Below are positions 1-7,929 of a stretch of DNA of 13,609 nucleotides, piece after piece. Both the position numbers and the translations under genes were made by a program. The DNA is taken from assembly GCF_000211815.1 (NCBI RefSeq), contig NZ_GL890922.1:1-13609 (forward strand). Direction: 5' to 3'. The number at the start of each line of letters is the position of its first letter. Within the stretch, counting starts at the first letter, position 1. The notes beneath the pieces are model-generated. The model worked only from the letters and a program-made list of their open reading frames with translations, ran no database searches and was not told the DNA's origin. This DNA comes from Moorena producens 3L. Lineage in GTDB: Bacteria; Cyanobacteriota; Cyanobacteriia; Cyanobacteriales; Coleofasciculaceae.

Positions 1-2
1 TA

Positions 3-1532
3 GATTCGATAGACCAGGTCACCAGTGTTTCCCAACTGCGGGATGTATCTCCTGGAGACTGGGCTTATGAAGCTTTGCGCTCTCTGGTAGAACGGTATGG
101 CTGTATTGCTGGTTATCCTAACCGCACATTCCGTGGAAACCGGGCAACTACCCGTTATGAGTTTGCGGCTGGTTTGAATGCTTGCTTGAACCAGATTGAG
201 CGGTTAATTGCAGCTAGCACCGCTGATTTTATTACCCGGGAAGACTTGGAAACCCTGCAACGGCTGATTCAAGAGTTTGAAGCCGAATTGGCTACCCTAG
301 GGGCACGGGTGGATAACCTAGAAGGTCGGGTGGCTTTCCTAGAAGACCATCAGTTCTCCACCACCACTAAACTCAAAGGGGAGGTTCTGTTTACCTTCGC
401 TGGTGCATTTGGGGAAAAACAAGCTGATGATGATGTCAGGGGAGAAATAGATGATGATGATGAGAATCAGGTTGGCATTGATGAAAACATTACCTTAAGT
501 AACCGGGTACGTCTGATTTTCGATACCAGCTTCACTGGTAAAGACCGGTTGAGAACTCGTTTGCAGGCAGGGAACTTTACTAAGCTCAGTGGTGATGTCA
601 CTGGTACCGACATGGCTCGCTTGGGTCATGATGCGGATGGTGGCAATGATGTGGAAATTACTAAGTTGTACTACCGTTTCCCCATTGGTACAAAATTCAC
701 GGCTTATGTGGGCACCGCTGACCTTGACATAGATGACATTTTCGACCCCACCAACCCCTGGCTGGAAAGCAGTGGCAGTGGTGCCTTATCCCGGTTTAAC
801 CGCCGTAACCCCGTAACCTATCGCGGGCCAGAGGGAGCTGGTGGCGGTTTCACCTATAAATTTAGTGATGCCCTGAGTCTATCACTGCTTTATCTAGCTG
901 ACGGGGATGATGCTCCAAGTCCTGCTCAGAAAGATGGACTTTTCAATGGTGCCTATAGCGCTGGTGCTCAACTGGGTATTTCACCCATTGATAACTTGGA
1001 GTTATCTTTGACCTACGTCCGTAGCTACCAGCCAGGAGGCGATGTCAACCTTTCCGGTAGCACTGGGAGTAGCCTTGCCAAGGAGCCCTTCGGCGAGGAG
1101 GTGGCTACCTCTGCCAATCGCTTTGGAGCACAAGCCAGTTTTCGCCTGACCGAACAAATTCACATCGGCGGTTGGTTTGGTTATATTGATGCGATCGCTG
1201 AAGATGATTTTATTCACGAGAATGGTGAGATTGTTGAAGAGGGTGACAATGCTGACATTTTCACTTGGGCAGCCAACCTGTCTTTCATTGATTTAGGCAA
1301 AGAGGGAGCTGTGTTCAGTATTGCTGGAGGTGTGCCACCTAGGGCTACCGAAATTGATGGTACTGATGCAGAAGATGATGATACTTCTTACCTAATTGAA
1401 GCACAGTACAAATTCCCCATCACCAACAACATCATGATTACTCCAGGAGCCTACGTGATTTTCAATCCTAATCACGATGATGACAATGATACGATTTGGG
1501 TTGGAGCCATCCGTACCACCTTTAAGTTCTAG
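3..1532 (+). CDS. SLH-domain iron uptake porin, copy 1 (5' truncated by window edge)
   Basis: Outer-membrane beta-barrel porin of the cyanobacterial iron-uptake-porin/OprB-like group. The open frame is already running at base 3, so an apparent TTG start at 75 is internal and the true start lies outside the window. Aligned to the complete paralog at 2092, about 77 N-terminal residues (signal peptide and linker) are missing, leaving 509 visible residues. In order there is an SLH domain (QLRDVSPGDWAYEALRSL through YEFAAGLNACL), a short coiled coil (REDLETLQRLIQEFEAEL, then VDNLEGRVAFLED), and a long beta-rich barrel ending in an aromatic residue (TTFKF), as in outer-membrane proteins. SLH domains of this type are thought to anchor the barrel to peptidoglycan. 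Compared with copy 2 it has two extra acidic segments, one rich in DDDD near residue 120 and one near residue 385. Substrate (iron versus general solutes) is inferred from family naming only. Confidence 0.92.
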   Translation, partial: DSIDQVTSVSQLRDVSPGDWAYEALRSLVERYGCIAGYPNRTFRGNRATTRYEFAAGLNACLNQIERLIAASTADFITREDLETLQRLIQEFEAELATLGARVDNLEGRVAFLEDHQFSTTTKLKGEVLFTFAGAFGEKQADDDVRGEIDDDDENQVGIDENITLSNRVRLIFDTSFTGKDRLRTRLQAGNFTKLSGDVTGTDMARLGHDADGGNDVEITKLYYRFPIGTKFTAYVGTADLDIDDIFDPTNPWLESSGSGALSRFNRRNPVTYRGPEGAGGGFTYKFSDALSLSLLYLADGDDAPSPAQKDGLFNGAYSAGAQLGISPIDNLELSLTYVRSYQPGGDVNLSGSTGSSLAKEPFGEEVATSANRFGAQASFRLTEQIHIGGWFGYIDAIAEDDFIHENGEIVEEGDNADIFTWAANLSFIDLGKEGAVFSIAGGVPPRATEIDGTDAEDDDTSYLIEAQYKFPITNNIMITPGAYVIFNPNHDDDNDTIWVGAIRTTFKF

Positions 1533-1553
1533 GTAATAATTCTAGGGTTTGCG

Positions 1554-1591
1554 ATCAGCTATCTGCTGTAATTTATTAGCAGATAGCTGAT
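1554..1591 (+). terminator. Perfect 14-bp stem hairpin after porin copy 1
   Basis: The arms ATCAGCTATCTGCT and AGCAGATAGCTGAT are perfect reverse complements around a 10-nt loop, 21 bases after the porin stop. Only a weak T-rich stretch (TTAGTTT) follows, so it may act as a terminator or mRNA-end stabiliser, or it may be one of the AGCTGATAGCTGA-type dispersed repeats common in cyanobacteria. A diverged relative follows copy 2 near 3820-3850. Confidence 0.6.
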
Positions 1592-1600
1592 TAGTTTAGG

Positions 1601-1660
1601 AGAAGTCAGAAGTCAGAAGTCAAACTCTTGCGCTTACTTAGGTTTGAGACTTTTGTCATT
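1601..1660. repeat. Dispersed repeat R1, uninterrupted copy
   Basis: This starts with three tandem units of the heptamer GAAGTCA and continues through GTCAAACTCTTGCGCTT and ACTTAGGTTTGAGAC to TTTTGTCAT. The same sequence occurs at 6647-6765 but is split there by a 51-bp insert, so this copy represents the empty site. The outer bases form an imperfect inverted repeat (GTCAAAC/GTTTGAGAC). Confidence 0.75.
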
Positions 1661-1710
1661 TCCTATAAGTTCTAGGGTTTTATTTTTATTTAAAAATTCT
1701 AGAGTGCCCT

Positions 1711-1848
1711 GTCTTGATGCAGTCGCTCATGGGGAGGGGCTGTGTGCGGAACCTGCGTCCGCACCTGTCTTGATGCAGTCGCTCATGGGGGAAACCCCCA
1801 AGACCGCGCTGCATCGCTGTAAGCCCCGTGGAAACCCCCAAGACCGCT
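1711..1848. repeat. Mosaic of palindromic repeats including a full R2 element
   Basis: The 559-bp spacer between the porins holds no credible gene; it is a patchwork of short repeats. A partial R2 copy lies at 1713-1735 and a full 50-bp R2 copy at 1769-1818, the latter identical to 6691-6740. R2 is built as GATGCAG, then GGGGGAAACCCCC, then CTGCATC, so it can fold into nested hairpins. A further hairpin lies at 1743-1763 (GTGCGGA/TCCGCAC). The piece GAAACCCCCAAGACCGCT recurs at 1831-1848. Open frames across this region on either strand are by-products of the repeats. Confidence 0.75.
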
Positions 1849-2091
1849 TAGGTGCGCTTTCCGCATTAAGAATTAAATTCGCCACGGGTCGCACCTCTGC
1901 ATCGCTGGCGACTACTATATCATAAGTGACTACAATCGAGGATGAGTATCTTTCTCGAAAGATCACAAAAAATGATATGCTAATCCAGAGTTGTCCTAGA
2001 CATAACTAATTCTAGTGGTTAAGATAAAGGGTTGGGGACTAATTTGAGTCCAAGAGTATAATCTACTAGGGTTGAGGTTGATTGACAAAGG

Positions 2092-3798
2092 ATGTCAACA
2101 AGTTTTTGGAATACGATCAAATATAGCCCGGCTTTGCTAGGGGCTTCATTACTGGTGGCTAACAGCGCCTATGGTGCTCCCAAGCTTGAGGCATCTTCTA
2201 CTGAAACCCTTCCGGCTCCACAAGAGCTATCGGTTGCCCAGGGTAACGGTGAGTCTAAGGGTGAGTCTAACTCGCAAATTTTAAAACAAATCAATCTCTA
2301 CAACAGCAACAGTACTGATGTAGATGCCCTAGAGCAGGTGACCAGTGTTTCTCAACTGCGGGATGTATCTCCTGGTGACTGGGCCTATGAAGCTTTGCGC
2401 TCTCTGGTAGAAAGGTATGGTTGTATTGCTGGTTATCCTAACCGCACATTCCGTGGAAACCGGGCAACTACTCGTTATGAGTTTGCGGCTGGTTTAAATG
2501 CTTGCTTGAACCAGATTGAGCGGTTAATTGCGGCGAGCACCGCTGATTTTATTACCAGGGAAGACTTGGAAACCCTGCAACGGCTGATTCAAGAGTTTGA
2601 AGCAGAATTGGCTACCCTAGGGGCACGGGTGGATAACCTAGAAGGTCGAGTGGCTTTCCTAGAAGACCATCAGTTCTCTACCACCACCAAACTCCAAGGG
2701 GAGGTGATCTTTACCTTCGCTGGTGCCTTTGGGGAAGAACAAGCTGATGGTAGTGGAGATGACATTGATCAAAACATTACCTTAAGCAACCGGGTACGTT
2801 TGAACTTAAATACCAGCTTCACCGGGAAAGACCGGTTGAGAATTCGTTTGGAGGCAGGAAACTTTACTCAACTCAGTGATGTGACTGGTACCGACATGGC
2901 TCGCTTGGGTCATGATGCGGATAGTGGCAACGATGTGGAAATTCCTGACGTGTTCTACCGTTTCCCCATTGGTACAAAATTCACGGCTTATGTGGGAACA
3001 TCTGGCCTTGCCTTGGATGACGTTTTTGACCCGACCAACCCGTTCCTGGAAAGCAGTGGCGTTGGTGCGTTATCCCGGTTTAATCGCCGCAACCCCGTAA
3101 CCCATCGCGGACCAGAAGGAGCTGGTGGCGGTTTCACCTATCAATTTAGTGATGCCATCAATCTATCACTGCTTTATCTAGCTGATGATGGCGATGCTCC
3201 TAGTCCTGCTCAGGGAGATGGATTGTTCAATGGTGCCTATAGCGCTGGTGCTCAACTGGGTATTTCCCCGATTGATAACTTGGATTTATCTTTGACCTAC
3301 GTCCGTAGCTACCAGCCAGGAGAAGATGTTAATCTTTCCGGTAGCACTGGTAGTGACCTAGCCAAGCGCCCCTTTGGCGAGACGGCTACCTCTGCTAATC
3401 GCTTAGGAGCACAAGCCAGTCTTCGCCTGACCGAACAAATTCACATCGGCGGTTGGTTTGGTTACATTGATGCGATCGCAGAAGATGATAATGGTGCGGT
3501 GTCTGAAGGTGACAATGCTGAAATCTTAACTTGGTCAGCTAACCTGTCTTTCGTGGATTTTGGCAAAGAGGGAGCTGTGCTGAGTTTTGCTGGAGGTGTG
3601 CCACCTAGGGCTACCGAAATTGATGGTACTGATGCAGAAGATGATGATACTTCTTACCTAATTGAAGCACAGTACAAATTCCCCATCACCAACAACATCA
3701 TGATTACTCCAGGAGCCTACGTGATTTTCAATCCTAATCACGATGATGACAATGATACGATTTGGGTTGGAGCGATTCGTACCACCTTTAGATTCTAG
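2092..3798 (+). CDS. SLH-domain iron uptake porin, copy 2 (complete)
   Basis: Complete 568-residue paralog of the preceding porin. An in-frame TGA sits at 2083, only 9 bases upstream, so ATG 2092 is effectively the only start; a GAGG at 2074 is a distant Shine-Dalgarno candidate. Residues 1-29 form a Sec signal peptide (hydrophobic YSPALLGASLLVANSAYGA, likely cut after Ala). A Ser/Asn/Gly-rich linker runs to about 80 and the SLH domain covers about 85-145. A coiled coil covers about 155-192, and a beta-barrel runs from about 200 to the terminal TTFRF. The protein is expected in the outer membrane as a porin; iron transport is the family label and is not shown by sequence. The last part of the gene is base-for-base identical to copy 1 over 187 bp (1321-1507 and 3587-3773), which suggests recent duplication or gene conversion. 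The two genes are separated by repeats and a hairpin, so they are probably transcribed independently. Confidence 0.95.
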   Translation: MSTSFWNTIKYSPALLGASLLVANSAYGAPKLEASSTETLPAPQELSVAQGNGESKGESNSQILKQINLYNSNSTDVDALEQVTSVSQLRDVSPGDWAYEALRSLVERYGCIAGYPNRTFRGNRATTRYEFAAGLNACLNQIERLIAASTADFITREDLETLQRLIQEFEAELATLGARVDNLEGRVAFLEDHQFSTTTKLQGEVIFTFAGAFGEEQADGSGDDIDQNITLSNRVRLNLNTSFTGKDRLRIRLEAGNFTQLSDVTGTDMARLGHDADSGNDVEIPDVFYRFPIGTKFTAYVGTSGLALDDVFDPTNPFLESSGVGALSRFNRRNPVTHRGPEGAGGGFTYQFSDAINLSLLYLADDGDAPSPAQGDGLFNGAYSAGAQLGISPIDNLDLSLTYVRSYQPGEDVNLSGSTGSDLAKRPFGETATSANRLGAQASLRLTEQIHIGGWFGYIDAIAEDDNGAVSEGDNAEILTWSANLSFVDFGKEGAVLSFAGGVPPRATEIDGTDAEDDDTSYLIEAQYKFPITNNIMITPGAYVIFNPNHDDDNDTIWVGAIRTTFRF

Positions 3799-3858
3799 GG
3801 AAACATTCTAGGTGTTGCTATCAGCTATTAGCTGTCAGTTATCAGTAGATATTGTGTA

Positions 3859-3932
3859 GGGTGCGTTAGGGACCTGCTAGCCATCATTTTCACGGTCGTC
3901 AGGGTTGGGATAGCTTGTCCCGTAACGCACCA
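3859..3932. repeat. Inverted repeat GTGCGTTA...TAACGCAC
   Basis: The arms GGTGCGTTAGGGAC and GTCCCGTAACGCACC pair with a single one-base bulge and enclose about 43 bases. This is typical of small MITE-like palindromes scattered in cyanobacterial intergenic DNA. It lies in the 257-bp spacer downstream of porin copy 2, where no gene is visible. Confidence 0.6.
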
Positions 3933-3963
3933 CTAGCTCTAAAAGCCATGTTGCTTTAGTAAC

Positions 3964-3998
3964 AAAAACCCTGACTTCTTTTCGAGGTCGGGGTTTTT
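3964..3998 (+). terminator. Rho-independent terminator downstream of porin copy 2
   Basis: The 12-bp stem AAAAACCCTGAC / GTCGGGGTTTTT contains one G-U pair and an 11-nt loop, and its descending arm ends in TTTTT. It is the strongest intrinsic terminator seen in the window. It separates the porin gene from the secreted-protein gene at 4056. The A-rich ascending arm means it could also work on the opposite strand. Confidence 0.85.
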
Positions 3999-4055
3999 CT
4001 GCTTCGGTATCAAAATGCTAAAATTTACCCAAGATTCAGGTAATAGGTGCTCTCT

Positions 4056-4646
4056 ATGAATGTTATTAAAATAGGGTCATTTCTATCACTGGGCATTATA
4101 TTCGCACTAACCGGCAATGGGGTTAATGCCCTGCCTGGTCAGAGAACTGATCAAGTTGCTGCATGGATTAACGGTCACCCCACTCTACGACCTGGTATTG
4201 GAGATGGATTACTAGTGCGCAAGAGTGATACGGCTGGGGAACGATTTACCTTTCAAGCCACGGTCTTGCCTCCTGGTACCATCTCTTATCCAAAAGACCG
4301 GAGTACAATTCGCAGTGAACGCATTGCTATCCATGACCAAGTTAATGGGGTAACCCTCGAACGCCTGGAGGAATCCCTGCGCACTGTCTATGGTCCAAAG
4401 ATTTATCGAGATTACAATAGCGCTCAGTTTGTATATACCTATCCCTCTCGAGAAATCTTAGAGTTATCACGGCGACAAAACCTACCACTGTGGTCAGCTG
4501 AACAGGGTCAACTCTTGTTAGGAGAACAATACGGCTATTGGATAGAAATAACTCAAAATGATACCGGCAAGGCTTTCATTGGGCAACTTACGGTTTTCCT
4601 GAAAGAGGATTTAGGCAAACTAGAAACAGAATTACGGGCACGGTAG
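4056..4646 (+). CDS. Secreted protein of unknown function
   Basis: Protein of 196 residues. ATG 4056 is preferred over an in-frame GTG three codons upstream because AGG at 4045-4047 sits 8 bases before it and the signal peptide then starts cleanly. Residues 1-25 are a Sec-type signal (MNVIKIGSFLSLGIIFALTG, then NGVNALPG). The mature part is soluble, with no membrane segment or recognisable catalytic motif. It begins with a segment (QVAAWINGHPTLRPGIGDGL) and ends with a charged helix-like tail (EDLGKLETELRAR). A Tyr-rich stretch (YGPKIYRDYNSAQFVYTYPS) lies near the middle. I do not recognise the family; it resembles a conserved cyanobacterial periplasmic protein but no function can be assigned. 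It stands alone after a terminator, so it is probably monocistronic. Confidence 0.8.
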   Translation: MNVIKIGSFLSLGIIFALTGNGVNALPGQRTDQVAAWINGHPTLRPGIGDGLLVRKSDTAGERFTFQATVLPPGTISYPKDRSTIRSERIAIHDQVNGVTLERLEESLRTVYGPKIYRDYNSAQFVYTYPSREILELSRRQNLPLWSAEQGQLLLGEQYGYWIEITQNDTGKAFIGQLTVFLKEDLGKLETELRAR

Positions 4647-4660
4647 GTGAGTATTAATAA

Positions 4661-4738
4661 GAAGGGAGTCGGGAGTCGGGAATCGGAACCCACCCCTAAC
4701 CCCTCCCAGGAGGGGAACGGGAATCGGGAATCGGGAGT
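4661..4738. repeat. Heptamer repeats GGGAGTC/GGGAATC with inner hairpin
   Basis: Two short runs of the 7-base units GGGAGTC and GGGAATC flank the hairpin CCCCTCCC/GGAGGGG (about 4698-4716). Similar heptamer runs recur at 5318-5334 and 6486-6552, matching the short tandemly repeated sequences known from filamentous cyanobacteria. The rest of the 4647-4975 spacer contains a HIP1 octamer at 4881 and no gene that I can support. Confidence 0.65.
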
Positions 4739-4975
4739 TTGGGAAGCATTATTACTATAAGAACCCCATCTTATATATAATTATTTGGCATTTCTTGATT
4801 CAGCAACATCCGATCTTTACCTATAACCGCATCAAGCTTAGGGGCGCGAGCAACACCTGTAGGCAAAAAGCGAACTATTAGCGATCGCGTCCGCTAGAGC
4901 GCCCTAGTTAGTAAGATATGGGATTAAGAACGATCATTTTTTGCTTGAGATCCGGAAATAACCCAGTACAACGGT

Positions 4976-5284
4976 TTATTTATAACTAGAACTTTCTGAA
5001 GTTGGATTAAATAATTCCCACAATCCAACAAACCCGACAAAAAAAGTATAAATGCCATAATTTATAGGATTTTTATCACAACTGTTAGCTTTAAAAGCAG
5101 CGATTACACCTTCAATAAAATGGGAGATTAGAGCAATACTTCCTAGGCACAATGCAGCATAGAGGTTACTTGGTAGAGAGCCATGGGTTAACTGTAAATA
5201 AATATACCAAATTTCTAGACCTAAAGCGCAAGTAATTAAAATAGTAGATGTTATTTTAATTAGATAAAATAATTGATTTTTCAT
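4976..5284 (-). CDS. Small three-helix membrane protein, unknown function
   Basis: Protein of 102 residues with three predicted membrane segments: about 5-30 (YLIKITSTILITCALGLEIW), 42-66 (YAALCLGSIALISHFIEGVI) and 73-92 (INYGIYTFFVGFVGLWELF). A short basic/Cys-containing loop (AFKANSCDKNPI) lies between helices 2 and 3. The His-Phe-Ile-Glu-Gly motif at the end of helix 2 and the YTFFVGFVGLWELF helix look conserved rather than random, loosely recalling the DUF4499/TMEM254 group, but I am not certain. ATG 5284 has no clear ribosome-binding site. It lies downstream of mvdD on the same strand with a 191-bp repeat-containing gap, so cotranscription is possible but not indicated. Confidence 0.65.
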   Translation of the reverse strand: MKNQLFYLIKITSTILITCALGLEIWYIYLQLTHGSLPSNLYAALCLGSIALISHFIEGVIAAFKANSCDKNPINYGIYTFFVGFVGLWELFNPTSESSSYK

Positions 5285-5383
5285 TATTAACTGTAACTAA
5301 AAGTAGCTATAGTCTGGAGATCGGGAAATCGGGAATTCCCATCTCCCCACACTTCCCTGTAAAAAAAATACCAATTAAAGTAA

Positions 5384-5441
5384 GGTGGGCAAAGTTCCAT
5401 TATCTAAAATACTCAAAACAACCAAACTGCTTTTGCCCACC
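5384..5441. repeat. Inverted repeat GGTGGGCAAA/TTTGCCCACC
   Basis: Perfect 10-bp arms are separated by 38 bases, inside the gap between mvdD and the small membrane protein. This could be a MITE-like remnant or a weak terminator for mvdD. The same gap contains a GATCGGGAAATCGGGAATT heptamer-type stretch at about 5319-5337. Confidence 0.55.
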
Positions 5442-5475
5442 CTACAAGCTCTAGTGCTGCTAAAAAAAATTAGTA

Positions 5476-6477
5476 CTAATAACGGCGTGGCACCAAGTTC
5501 AGCAAAACATCAGCAATAGCCTGGGAAATTGGTAAGCCAGGGCAAAGCTCAAGCCAGAAGAATTCTCCCACTGGATTCACCTCAAGAAATACATGGCGAC
5601 CATCGGGAGTTAGAATAATATCAATCGCGCCATAGTTCAACCCAAAGTAATCCATTAGCTTCAGCAACTTTTCTTCCAGATCCTGGGGCAGCTGATAGGG
5701 CTGCCAAGCGTTTAGGGAATCAACGCCCCGTCGCCGCCAGTCATAACGAGCACCTGGAAACTGTTGAGAGTCTATCGAAGCAGTGAACACTTGCTTTCCG
5801 ACAATTTTCGTTCGTAACTCTAGTGCCTTAGGCAGATGTTCCTGAAAGGTCATTGGACAGAACCTTAGTCCATCCAAGTTGTCCAAATCCTCCGGTTTGA
5901 CCGGATTGGTAAACACTACCTGCTCCTGTCCCTGCTGATCATAGATGGCAAAGGATGAAAGCATCTTGGTGATTATACCTGACTCACATTCTTTGGCAAA
6001 TTCCACCACTGCTGCGGGATTATTGGTGGTGAGGTTAAGAGGAGTATCTATCCCGAGTTCCCGTGCTACTTTTAGCTGTAACTGCTTATTTTTGGCTTGC
6101 TCAACCACAGGGACCCGATCCAAGTGGAAGCCATCGATACTGGCAATCATACCTTGGATAGTTACACGAGATTCTTGTACAGAGGCTTGCCGCATTTGCG
6201 GATCCATGGTGCTGGGAATTCTTGCCCCCATGGCAATGCGCCGATACCAAACTGCTGAGACCTCCTGCAAATCTAGCTTTTCTTCCTCAGACTTCAGGAT
6301 TAGTCTTTCTGTATTCTTACCGTCTCTATTCTTACCGTAATAGACATCTAACTGGACTTCCGTGGGAAATCGGTCAGTATCAAACCGAAAGGCTTTCCCC
6401 CCTTTTTCTTCAATGGCTTTTACCACTAGGGGAATGCTTTGGTTGTCTTGGCTATGGGTAATAATTAAAACTGTCAT
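5476..6477 (-). CDS. mvdD: MvdD-like graspetide (microviridin) ATP-grasp ligase
   Basis: An intact 333-residue ATP-grasp enzyme of the MvdD type. In microviridin biosynthesis this enzyme uses ATP to form the omega-ester (lactone) links between Thr/Ser hydroxyls and Asp/Glu side chains of a ribosomal precursor. Visible features: N-terminal strand MTVLIITHSQDN; FRFDTDRFPTE at 30-40; a Lys-containing ATP-site strand (IITKMLSS, K171); MTFQEHLPKALELR at 209-222; AIDIILTPDGRHVFLEVNP with D286, E299 and N301 as likely metal/ATP ligands; and the MvdD-like GEFFWLE signature. The open frame continues 32 codons upstream to 6573, but those codons are a translated heptamer repeat (PTPYSLL, PIPDSRF); ATG 6477 restores the family N-terminus. 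The partner mvdC lies upstream on the same strand but is disrupted. No precursor peptide gene is visible nearby. Confidence 0.93.
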   Translation of the reverse strand: MTVLIITHSQDNQSIPLVVKAIEEKGGKAFRFDTDRFPTEVQLDVYYGKNRDGKNTERLILKSEEEKLDLQEVSAVWYRRIAMGARIPSTMDPQMRQASVQESRVTIQGMIASIDGFHLDRVPVVEQAKNKQLQLKVARELGIDTPLNLTTNNPAAVVEFAKECESGIITKMLSSFAIYDQQGQEQVVFTNPVKPEDLDNLDGLRFCPMTFQEHLPKALELRTKIVGKQVFTASIDSQQFPGARYDWRRRGVDSLNAWQPYQLPQDLEEKLLKLMDYFGLNYGAIDIILTPDGRHVFLEVNPVGEFFWLELCPGLPISQAIADVLLNLVPRRY

Positions 6478-6485
6478 TGTTAATA

Positions 6486-6552
6486 GGAATCGGGAATCGG
6501 GAATCGGGAATCGGGAATCGGGAGTAGGGAGTAGGGAGTAGGGAGTAGGGAG
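6486..6552. repeat. Heptamer tandem repeat (GGGAATC)n(GGGAGTA)n
   Basis: About five units of GGGAATC run into five of GGGAGTA, starting within about 10 bases of the mvdD start codon. Because the period is 7, every three units encode the same heptapeptide, so the array creates a long open frame upstream of mvdD that is not real protein. It occupies the place where an mvdD ribosome-binding site or leader would be expected. Confidence 0.85.
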
Positions 6553-6646
6553 AATAAACTTGTTAAGTATCAATCAAAAAGTAAAAATAACAAATTATCA
6601 AAGTTAATTATTATGAATAATTAATACCCGAAAATCACAAAATATA

Positions 6647-6765
6647 GCAGAAGTCAGAAGTCAGAAGTCAGAAGTCAAACTCTTGCGCTTCTTGATGCAG
6701 TCGCTCATGGGGGAAACCCCCAAGACCGCGCTGCATCGCTTACTTAGGTTTGAGACTTTTGTCAT
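6647..6765. repeat. Dispersed repeat R1 interrupted by a 51-bp R2 insert
   Basis: Four units of the heptamer GAAGTCA lead into R1. After ...CTTGCGCTT at 6690 an R2 element (6691-6741) is inserted, and R1 then resumes with ACTTAGGTTTGAGAC. The comparison copy at 1601-1660 lacks the insert. CGCTT is present on both sides of the insert (6686-6690 and 6737-6741), consistent with a short target duplication. The insert is identical over 50 bp to 1769-1818. Confidence 0.8.
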
Positions 6766-6961
6766 GTCCTAACTGCTCTGGCGACTGCTATATTTGCATA
6801 AACACCTATTTTTTTTTAAAAAAATTTTATATAAAACATAAATAAATCATAGTTGATATTATTTTTTAATTTATCGGGTTGATTGCACTTATGCTGTACA
6901 GTTTTTATTAAAAAAATCATTAATAATGAGAGATATTATTGCCTTAAAAATATCTTTATTA
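6766..6961. other. AT-rich gap between mvdD and mvdC, no gene seen
   Basis: This stretch is strongly A+T-rich with homopolymer runs (near 6810-6830). I find no start-plus-RBS frame and no TxKYPSD-type graspetide core on either strand. The 517-bp gap between the two ligase genes is filled by repeats and this sequence, which is unusual, since these genes are normally adjacent. Confidence 0.6.
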
Positions 6962-6993
6962 TTGCCTATTGCCTGTTGCCTGTTGCCTGTTGC
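6961..6993. repeat. Heptamer tandem repeat (TTGCCTG)n
   Basis: About four units of TTGCCTG/TTGCCTA end immediately before the mvdC stop codon on the other strand. This is a third heptamer family in the window besides GGGAATC and GAAGTCA. It may have arisen at, and slightly altered, the 3' end of mvdC, whose final codons (Glu-Val-Ala-Asn) overlap TTGCC-like sequence. Confidence 0.7.
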
Positions 6994-6994
6994 C

Positions 6995-7891
6995 TTAATT
7001 GGCAACCTCAGACAACAAGGCATCTGCGATCGCATCAGAAATGGGGTAACCTAAATCTCGCTCTAGCATGCCCCATTCGCCAGTGGGGTTAACTTCTAGG
7101 AAGACATACTCACCGTCTGGGGTGACAATCATATCAATAGCGCCATAGGTTAGTCCCAACCTTGCCATCAAAGCATTCAGGCCATGGGCAACCTGACTGG
7201 GCAATTGATCAGGTTCCCAAGCACAGTCCTCTGGTTTAGCAGACCGCCAATCCATTGTTGTTGCAGAATACCGAGAAGCATCGAGAGCCCCTACAAATAG
7301 ATTTCCCGCCACGAATGTTATTCGCAACTCCCGCTGTTTAGGAATCTCCTCTTGGAAGACCATGGGGCTATAGCGCAACATTTCTGCCTCTTGGAGGTCT
7401 TCTTCTTTGACAACGCTGGTATATAGGAAAAAAGAAGAGGCTTCCATACTATAGGAAAGAGGAGTAAGCAACTTAGCCACCATCTTTCCTCCAACCTCAG
7501 CAAAAAAACCCCGCATCCGATCTGGATTATTCGTGACCAGAGTGCGGGGAACGAGCAGACCAACTTCATTGGCAATTCTGAGTTGACGTGGTTTGTTTTC
7601 TGCCTCTCGGATTCGTTCTAACCTATCTACCCAACGAGCATGGTTGAGATGATCTAAGAAACCATCAATGGTTGCTAATGATTCCCTAACGCAAGCGTCT
7701 TGGAATTGGGGAGCTAAGTCTGGGCTGACTTGTGGATGCCAGAGTCGTCGCATCCAAACCCCTTGCACGTCTTCGGTTTTAATCGACTGTCCACTATAGT
7801 CTAACTGGTAACTAAGCCCCTCGCTACTGATCCCGGCTGCTAGTTGCACCTTACTGGGAAATTGATCCGTATCGAAGCGAAAGGGTTTAGC
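6995..7891 (-). pseudogene. mvdC: mvdC 3' fragment: graspetide ATP-grasp ligase, codons 32 to end
   Basis: Encodes residues 32-329 of an MvdC-like ATP-grasp ligase, the enzyme that closes the omega-amide (lactam) link between Lys and Glu/Asp in microviridins. It starts abruptly at AKPFRFDTDQFP; the family's first strand is missing and lies at 11862-11954. Seen motifs: VAKLLTPLS (Lys 171 of the rejoined protein, the same position as K171 of MvdD), MVFQEEIPKQRELR, and AIDMIVTPDGEYVFLEVNP followed by the MvdC-type GEWGMLE. The rejoined protein would be 329 residues, close to the 333 of MvdD. Upstream bases are IS607 right-end DNA, which gives the open frame ten foreign residues and a TTG start at 7921. 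A truncated product lacking the first beta strand is unlikely to be active. No frameshift or stop is present in this fragment, so the disruption may be recent. Confidence 0.9.
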
Positions 7892-7929
7892 CGATACTTT
7901 TTGGCTACTAAAGTCTACCAAAGCAGACC

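Noticed and set aside
1644..1966. Open frames on both strands in the porin spacer
   Set aside because: They run through the R2 palindromes and have no domain-like composition; they are explained by repeats.
6486..6552. CRISPR-like array
   Set aside because: Units are 7 bases with no spacers; this is a simple heptamer tandem repeat.
6883..7092. Small + strand open frame overlapping the mvdC 3' end
   Set aside because: It consists largely of the TTGCCTG repeat and antisense mvdC; no independent support.
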